Part shown: positions 21,510-30,766 of the stretch, piece by piece
Layout of the letters: every line of letters begins with the position of its first letter
Position numbering within the stretch: position 1 is the first letter of the stretch
Source: Candolleomyces eurysporus
Lineage: Eukaryota > Basidiomycota > Agaricomycetes > Agaricales > Psathyrellaceae
DNA: 30,766 bases
Assembly (NCBI GenBank): GCA_027579435.1
Contig: JANBPK010001127.1
Span: 1 to 30,766, forward strand
Direction of reading: 5' to 3'
The notes under the pieces: generated by a model
What the model was told of the DNA's origin: nothing
Databases searched by the model: none
The model's input: only the letters and a program-made list of their open reading frames with translations
Translations under genes and position numbers: made by a program

Positions 21510-22236
21510 TCGTATTCTGTATTCTGCGCTCGAAAATTGAAGATTGACAGACCCGAGTCCTCTGCAGATGAATGATGAGCAACAGCTTCTTATAATTCAA
21601 ACTCGTATAGTACTATACCTTCCTGGCGTCGAGGGAGTTCCAAGAAACCTAGGCGATGATTAAAATCTACGAAGACGATCGAATACACTAAGAGAAGCGA
21701 TCAGTCCCAGGCATGCACGATAGAAGTGTGATCCCTGTGCTTCCTACCCGTCCAATGCTTTGTTTCACACGTTCGGTTCTGTACCTAGAGAGTTGTTCTT
21801 AGGATGAGCATCGTGATTCTACTATCGCAGTGCTTTTAGCGCGCGTCTAAAGACAAGGATTTTACATNTTCAAGGTGATAAATGTTATCGGTCAGACAGT
21901 CCCTTGACAGTTAAAACATCCGTAAGCTTCTCTATCGAAGCTGAAAGATGGATTGTGTTCTAGAGTCGCCTGCATCAGACGTAGTGACNTCCGGCCTCTG
22001 AGTTTTGAGAACAGGCGGACGCGTCCTGAGTGACACAACGGGTATCTTGGCAAATCGGGTACCTAGGATCGGGAATTGGGCCAATTGTTTCGAAATCCCA
22101 AAGAAGCAAGCTCACCACCGGAAATTTCAACGTTGGTGCCAACTTCCCTTACATAGAAGGACCGAGTCGTTCTTCCAGCCTTTTNTTCTGCGTATACAGT
22201 AGCGGAAGAGGACACAGGAGCCCACCAACTACATCA
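21510..22236 (-). pseudogene. Relic 1: 5' part of an A-type esterase gene
   Basis: Aligned by eye with copy A, the stretch holds remnants of exons 1 to 6 and the start of exon 7: the LGPLGFPQ region near 21616-21660, the microexon-oxyanion region near 21780-21850, the GIPFAE region near 21950-22070 and the signal-peptide exon near 22100-22236. The protein cannot be read through: many frame shifts, a lost segment in the signal peptide, and nothing matching exons 8-14, since copy C's promoter lies beyond. It is closer to copy A than to B-E (for example ACCACCGGAAATTTCAACGT against ACCACCGAAAAATTCAACGT). Confidence 0.75.
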
Positions 22237-22339
22237 TTAGCAATCTGCCGGACCCACTCCCTGAACACATACAACCGTGCGCCATATGCAGCAAATAATC
22301 GATTCGCCGTTTCCTCTCAAGCCCGCAGCGTGTGTTGCA

Positions 22340-22990
22340 CAGTTGCCAACTGCAGTCATCATTCACGGAGCTTAACGTTCCGCCAAGGACGGATTAGGAT
22401 GGAGCGGCATGCTTGCATAACATGCCATGAAATGTTTCATCAAGAGGAATTCTTGGTGTCATTCATCGGTTGGGAATTCCGTATATGGGCGGAGAGCGTT
22501 TACTCACCTTTAGGTAACCCCCAGTCCAATATTCGCCCATAGCAGACGCGTGAGGAGGGCATCATGTAATCTTACTGGCAGTTCCAGGCCAATATACTCA
22601 GAGGCATGAGATTTAAGGAAAGAATCAAAGTTTGTTTGAGCCCGCTTGCAAGAGGCACTGGCACCCATTGCAAGCAATGCGCCAACCAAGAAATCATATT
22701 TCTGGATACAGGGCTTGAGAGCTGGACGCACCGTAGAATCAATACAAATCCAAGGAGATGAGCGCAGGGCGGTTGAATGCAGTCGACCAAACTTCAAATC
22801 GCCGGCGAGGCCCGTCGGGGCCGGAAGACGCCGAAGTCAGCACCTCACCTCTTAGTGCCTCGACCCGAAAGAGATATCTCGAAGATACCGATACACAGAA
22901 GGTCCTATTGGCTTCGGTTGACAATCAATTTTCCCCGAGTATCGCTCGCGCTCCAGCAAACGTGGTGGATTACGCCGGTCCTATTACTAG
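22340..22990 (-). repeat. Conserved inter-esterase block, copy 2
   Basis: It shares sequence with 14740-15230 and, more strongly and over a longer stretch, with 27290-27870. Minus-strand reading over 22510-22797 is open for 95 codons and includes PWICIDSTVRPALKPCIQKY; the matching frame in copy 3 gives PWICIDSIIRPVLEPCNQKY. A GTGAGT splice-donor-like site follows the phrase LLWANIGLGVT near 22505. It may be a decayed small gene or the remains of an esterase-flanking gene; I cannot name a family. Confidence 0.5.
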
Positions 22991-23086
22991 ATGAAATTAC
23001 AATATGTGCAGGAAGCGCCACAAAGTGCTTGATGAACCATTCCTGCAATGGAAGCACTATTTACGAGAAACGAAAAAATGGATGAA

Positions 23087-25505
23087 TCAATGCTGAAGCA
23101 CAGCAGCATTGGCGTGCAGGAAAGCAATACCTTCCTTGCGATAATCGTCCTGAATCACCGTTGTGTTTCCTCCGCGCAATTGCATTAGAACCTTGACAAG
23201 AATGTTAGGTCGGTCATAAGTACTAAGGCGAAAGCGGCTTACCTTCTTCGCAGGTGTATACTGAGGCCAATGCGGACCTAAACGAAGGGGAGTTAACGAA
23301 CTGACTGAGAGCCCGGATAAAGTCAGTGACTGACGTTGAATACCCTTGCCATCATTAGGGTTCAGAGTCACGGCAAACGAGATCCAATAGTCCATCATAA
23401 CCGTACTGATATTCCTGGCAGCTTCGTCGGCACTGCCGTAGGGTGGTAGATACGGAGGTAGACTGTCTGGGCTCGTCGGGGGAATCTGCCCAAAGACAAA
23501 CTGAATTTCTGAGCCATGGACAACTAAGAATTGATGATTGATCAGTCAGCAACAGGAAACGAATGAAAGCTCAAGCTTCAAGATGCGTGCCTCCAGATGA
23601 TGGATCAGGTTGAGGGTGAGTGAAGAGGTATCCATACGATTTAACTCCAACCTTTGCTGCAACTTCAGAAAGCATACGACGGGGTGCATCAAACACGAGA
23701 TCGCCGACTAAAAAGAACCTCGGCATGATCAACTTGGCTGAAAAACAACAAGAATCTCACTGATGGATGATTGCCTCTTGTACGAAGGAGGAAAGCCAAA
23801 CAGCTCGTCGCCAGTACCATAGGGAGAACCAACAGAAGGGTCTTCGGGATACAGCATAAGTACTTGGTCGAGCGCAGCACTAAGCGCATCCTGGGAGCCG
23901 GAACGTGGGGAGCTAAGGGCTAGGAGACTGTCCTTGAGCGCCTGGTTTGACAAACTTTCGCGGCTTGAAAAGAACGTTCCTGAAGGGGCACCAGTCAACA
24001 GAAGCACCAGTTATTGAGAACACGAGACTAACCTTCGTCAAGATTGGTTCCGGCGATGAAGGGAATCCTTGCAAATTGTCCCTTGGCATAGAGACGAGAA
24101 GAAAAATCGGGATAAACACTTCCTGGACGACCGTCAAGAGCTGGCGTCCAAACCAAATCTGATATGAAATTGTCCGGTGTGATAGTTTGCAGGAGGCCCG
24201 CGGTAATTTCCTCGGTGGTGGCATTGCGAAGGCAAGCTAACGTGTGCCCAGAGGTAGCGATGGACGCACAGGAAGCCACATTCCCAACGAAACGTTGCCA
24301 TGATGGCTCATTACGACTCGCGCGGAAAGCAGGAACACTGTTGGACGAGCCGGACTCCATGATCTAGAATCAAGCTGATAAGTGTACCGGAGTCGTGATA
24401 AGAGGGAAAGGGTCGCCTTTCAACTTACGGCACCTCTTGCCCAATGTTCAAGCTCAGGCTGCATATAGAGGAGCCCAGTCATCATTGAACCAGCGCTCTC
24501 TCCAAAAATCGTAACCTGTAAACTCCGTAAATTCTCCTTGGATTCTCAATTTATGGTTGAGAACCATGAATTGAGAAGTACCTTCTTCTTATCTCCTCCA
24601 AATGATCCGATGTTTTCCTGGACCCATTCCAATGCAGCCATCTGGTCGAGCACTCCCAGGTTGAGGGCCCTCTGATCATCAGCTGAAGAAAGGGATAAAA
24701 CCGTCGATACTAGCAGGAGCAAAATTAAAATCAACGAACCTTCTCGACCCTGAGGGAACCCCAAAGGTCCTAAACGATAATTGAAATTGACGAAGATAAG
24801 AGGAGTACCCTGACACAATTTGATGAGCGTCAGTGCAAAATTTCGGAGGTAGCACAAACCCGAGCAACACTTCGTTCCACTATCTCGCTGCCATTGTAAG
24901 TGTTCGACGATCCGAGTACGAAGGCGCCGCCATAGCTAATATACGATCATCCAATGAGAAGCGAGTTTTGAACGTAGGCACAACACAAGACGCGTACGTC
25001 CAAAACAACTACCAAATTTATATTAGAGTGGATACTGGGCACATGGCTTGTGATACTCACCACAGGAAGCTTGGCTGACGATTTCAAGCCCTTAGGACGA
25101 TGGATGTTGATAGTGAGACAGTCCTCTGACAAAGTGGAAGGATCTGCAAGCTGGAAGAAAATGAATGAATAGATGTACTTGGGCCTGAAAACAGAACATA
25201 CTGGTTGAACGCATCCCATCCCATACCGGCTCGCATCAAATCTACCGGCATTCAAACGAGTCTTCAGGACCGTAGGTCGCAAACGGCGAGCTCCAACTGG
25301 CGGCTCAGCAAATGGTATTCCTGAGGGACCAAGGGGAATTAACGCAGGTTCAATCGATGTACGTAAAGTGACTTGACATGCCACCATAGAACTCGACCCT
25401 GGGGCTCACATCTCGTCCAGACAAAGTTGTTCTCCCAAGCTTAAGCTCGGGAACGGCAAGGACGGCTGTGAGCAAGGAGAGGAGAAGGAAAGGACCTGTC
25501 AACAT
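23087..25505 (-). CDS. Esterase copy D: secreted type-B carboxylesterase / Candida rugosa-lipase-like
   Basis: Start at 25505 (signal peptide MLTGPFLLLSLLTAVLA) is preferred over in-frame ATGs upstream because it matches copy E. Exon 1 is 25382-25505; its donor is GCATGT at 25381, or a GT two bases earlier in the codon that would drop one Gly. The intron before the His exon also starts with GC (GCACGC), where copies B and C have GTGCGC. Segments: LADPSTLSEDCLTI; microexon [51 protein letters not shown] (intact nucleophile); TNLDEG; VVHGSEIQFVFG (His); ends ANAAVLQH, stop at 23087. About 570 residues, frame intact throughout. It pairs with E as a subfamily (shared MESGSSNS, SGHTLACLRNATTEEITAG). 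Confidence 0.88.
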
Positions 25506-25574
25506 GTGGGTGACTGTGGGTGACTGTGACTGTGGGTAGGTAGAGTGGGGCCAAACTCGCACGTCCAGTGCTCC

Positions 25575-25582
25575 CCTTTATA
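25575..25582 (-). promoter_or_regulatory. TATA box of esterase copy D
   Basis: TATAAAGG on the minus strand, 70 bp upstream of the ATG at 25505. The surrounding upstream region (25506-25860) is duplicated upstream of copy E, but there the TATA is lost. Confidence 0.55.
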
Positions 25583-25929
25583 CTAACAGAGCTTCATAAT
25601 GTAATCCGCAACTCGGCGAGAGCCTCTATTTCGCTCTCAAGATGCCGGTTGGTTGACTAACCCGTAATCTTCCTCTTGCAGAGCAACATGATAGTCGCCG
25701 ATTAATGTCTCTCTGAGAAGTTTACTACTGCGCAGCAACCTATAGAACAGGCGCAGCAATATTCTGCAAGGGCGTGATTGGTATCANGTGAAGGGGGCCG
25801 AGCTGGATTTCTCAAGAAATGACAGCGCGTGCAACTCACGGACTCGGATTTGTGCGTCAAAGACTCCCAGGATGACAGTACGGCCCGAGTGGCGGGCATT
25901 GAACCTCTATCGGACTCTCCCGGCCGCCG

Positions 25930-27176
25930 GCGTTTGAGCCGCCCGTCATTCGGGTTCAGAGAAACCCCGAAAGAGATCCATCATTACGGTACTGATATCT
26001 TGGGTGGCTTGACCAGCTTGAGGGGATCTGACCAAAGACGAAGAGGATCTCAGCAGATTGAAACATTACCTTCGAGAGCTTGCGGGTGTGAAGTGGTGGC
26101 CATAGTTCTCAACCTCGACTTTCTCTGAAGCTTGTGGCCACAAGCGACGGCGTCCGTCTAAAGCCAAGTCACCCACTGTCAGTCAGTGAAAGGATTTAGC
26201 CTCTGTCATCCGATATAAAATTGCACGAGGTACCTAATGCACCGGTGCGAGATTATTCATTGATACAGTTGGTACATGAAAGCTACGAGAGGATAAGAGT
26301 TTCATCAGAAGGTTCCTAGGACTGCACGCACGATCAATGCTTATGCCCCTGTTCTCTGAGACAGCGATTATCCCACTTCCGATTCGCCGAGTGCTTCTTG
26401 CACTCAACCTCCTGCTAAAGGATCGACTGGAACACGTTGAAAATTGGAGTCGAGAGTTTTTGCTCTTAGATTTAGACACTACCTGAACTTCCCAAGCAAA
26501 AAGCACTGAGTAGCGCTAACTTCCCAGACCCTATGGTTGAGTGCGTGAAATAGGCGAGGACAGATACAGGACGAAAGGTGAGTCTACCGAGCGTAGAGCA
26601 CTATACCTTCCTGACCTTGAGGGGGTTNCCAAGCAACCCAGGCGATGATTGAAATCCACAAAGACGATCGAATACCCTGAGAAGCGATCAACCCAGGCAT
26701 GCGCGATGTGCGCAATCCCTGTGCTTCCGACCCATCGAATGCTTCGTTTCACAAGTTCGATCCTGTAGGTAGAGAAGTGTTCTTGAGATGAGCATTGTGA
26801 CCCCGCTACCGCAGTCCTTCTAAAGCACGTCGAAAGAAAAGGATTTTACAACTCCAAGTCGAGAAATGTTGTTGACCAGACACTCCTCTGTTGATACAGT
26901 TAAAAGATTCGTAAGCTTCTCTTTGACTTGAAGCTGAAATTTGAGAACAGGCAGACGCGGCCTGAGTGACCCAACGGGTAGCTTGACAAGTCGGGTACCT
27001 AGGATCGGGAATTAGACCAGTTATCTCAGAGAAGCGCCCTCACCACCGGAGAATTCAATGTTGGTGCTGTCTTCCTGTTTATAGAAGGTCCGAGTCGCTC
27101 TTCAAGCCTTTCGCTCTGGTTGGGCATATACAGGGGCAAGTAAGGGGAAGAGGAGACGGCAGGCTACCAACTTCAT
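25930..27176 (-). pseudogene. Relic 2: A-type esterase pseudogene with nonsense codon and internal loss
   Basis: The start-codon equivalent at 27176-27174 opens a recognisable signal peptide (MKLVACRLLFPLLAPVYAQ) close to copy A, but a TGA at 27104-27102 replaces the Gly codon found in A. Further in, remnants of exons 2-6 run to about 26600 (NYRLG-like region at 26620-26660). Exons 7-10 are missing or unrecognisable between about 26190 and 26560. Pieces of the exon 12 and 11 region reappear at 25940-26185 (LNPN-like and DLVFDAPRR-like sequence). No open protein can be formed. Confidence 0.78.
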
Positions 27177-27289
27177 CGTTAACACTTTACTCCCTGTAAA
27201 CGTACCACCGAACGCCGAATGCAGCCAAGAATCTATTCACCACTTCTTACCAGGCCTTTAAACAAAGCAGTGTTCGTTGCACAGCTGCT

Positions 27290-27870
27290 GACTGCAGTCA
27301 TCGTTCCCGGGGCCCAAGCTTTCGTCAAAGATTGAGCCGCATGACTACATGAAACGCCATGAAATGTCTCGTAACGAGGAAGCTAATGTCATTCATTGGT
27401 TGGGATTTTTCGTAAATGAGCGGAGAGAGTTCTAGGCCAATATAGTGAGCTGTATGAGATGTAGAGAAAGATTGTTTGGGCCTGGGGCACCTCGACACGA
27501 CCCCTTGGCTTGCAGGAGGCAATGTCACCCATCGCAAACGACGCTTCAAGCAAGAAATCATACTTCTGGTTACAGGGCTCAAGAACTGGACGTATTATAG
27601 AATCAATACAAATCCAAGGAGATGAGCGCAGGGCCATTGAATGAAGTCGACATGACGATGGAAGTCAAACTTCAAATCGCCGGTGAGCAACCAACTCGGA
27701 GGGTCTGTCGGGACTGGAGGATACTTAAGTTAGCACCTCGCCTCTCAGTGCCTCGGCCCGAAAGATATCACGGAAGAGTACGCGGAAGGTCCCATAGGCT
27801 GTGTTTGACAATCAATTTTCCCCAAGCATCACTCGCACTACAGCAAACGTTGTGGATTACACTGATCCTA
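27290..27870 (-). repeat. Conserved inter-esterase block, copy 3
   Basis: Homologous to 22340-22990 in sequence and position, between an A-type relic and a D/E-type gene. The minus-strand frame 27637..27389 is open for 82 codons and includes PWICIDSIIRPVLEPCNQKY. Over 27780-27870 the two blocks share GACAATCAATTTTCCCC and flanking sequence. No complete gene is recognisable. Confidence 0.5.
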
Positions 27871-27960
27871 TGACTAGACATATTTCCAGGAAGCGCCACA
27901 AAGCGCTTGAAGAGCCATTACTGCAATATAAACACCATTTCAAACGAAAAAATGGATGGA

Positions 27961-30352
<2,392 letters not shown>

Positions 30353-30766
30353 GTGGGGGGCAGTGGGTAGGTGGAGTGATACCAAACTCGCACATCCAAT
30401 ACTCCTCTTTTTACCAACAGAGCTTCATCGTGGAACTCGCGACTCGGCGAGAGCCTCTATTTCGTGCCCGAGATGCCGGTTGGTTGGTCAACCCGTGACT
30501 TTGCTTACCATGATAGGCTCCGATTAACATCTCTTCATGATATAGACGTCTGATTATACTGTTTTTACTACTGCGCAGCAACTGAAAGAACAACAGAATC
30601 CTGCAAGGACGTGATTGATTCCAGTAAAGGGGGCCAAGTTGGATTTCTCACAAGAAATGACAGCCTGCGCCGCTCAGGGAAGTCGGTACTGGATTTGTGA
30701 TGTGGTGCATATGCATGCGTTTCAGGTAAGTTACTCGTATAACGATTGGACACTGACAAGTCAAAG
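30353..30766 (-). promoter_or_regulatory. Upstream region of esterase copy E, duplicated from copy D
   Basis: It is similar along its length to 25506-25860. The TATA position holds TAAAAAG (about 30405-30412) where D has TATAAAGG. Shared blocks include ATGCCGGTTGGTTG (near 30471), CTACTGCGCAGCAA (30569-30582, about 220 bp from the ATG in both D and E) and a stretch with CAAGAAATGACAGC near 30652. Copies B and C keep looser versions of these blocks. No gene is seen here. Confidence 0.55.

Noticed and set aside
25813..26128. Plus-strand frame of about 100 codons at 25829-26128
   Set aside because: It lies over the upstream region of copy D and the exon 12 remnant of relic 2 on the other strand, with no homologue-like features.

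Overview
The window is nuclear DNA of a filamentous basidiomycete, probably a lignocellulose-degrading mushroom (Agaricomycetes). Coding regions are split by many canonical GT-AG introns of about 50-70 bp. One gene encodes an AA8-AA12-CBM1 pyranose dehydrogenase of the Coprinopsis type, another a basidiomycete-type GH5 steryl/sphingolipid glucosidase. The assembly is draft quality: single Ns are scattered throughout and dense at about 10.44-12.66 kb.

Left part (1-12.2 kb), single-copy genes. A DUF3712/Tag1-like vacuolar membrane protein (minus, runs off the left edge) is divergent from a 12-exon GH5 glucosidase with a C-terminal membrane anchor (plus, 1429-4491). A 1.4-kb gap with a foldback repeat follows. 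Then come the 14-exon secreted pyranose dehydrogenase (5904-8839), an unrecognised small gene (9230-10022), an intron-containing tRNA-Ala(UGC) on the minus strand, and NOP53, a 60S ribosome-biogenesis factor (10391-12188).

Right part (12.2-30.8 kb), a tandem array of type-B carboxylesterase / Candida rugosa-lipase-like genes, all on the minus strand. There are five full-length copies (here A-E) and two A-type pseudogenes. Each full copy has the same 14-exon plan, including an 11-nt microexon. A is the divergent subfamily, B and C are close sisters (about 3.2 kb apart), and D and E are close sisters (about 4.85 kb apart). The repeating unit appears to be [A-type gene or relic] - [conserved block of unknown nature] - [B/D/E-type gene], present three times; C is an extra copy. 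A-type members are decaying: copy A has Arg where the catalytic Ser should be, relic 1 is truncated and relic 2 has a nonsense codon and an internal loss. Copy E has GVSAG instead of GESAG, a degraded TATA box and a GC splice donor. An inverted-repeat-bounded, MITE-like segment lies between B and C.

How the genes fit together: the dehydrogenase and esterases are secreted and would act on plant or lipid material outside the cell. The GH5 enzyme and DUF3712 protein act on membranes or in the vacuole, and NOP53 and the tRNA are housekeeping. No shared pathway is shown by the sequence beyond the expansion of the esterase family itself.
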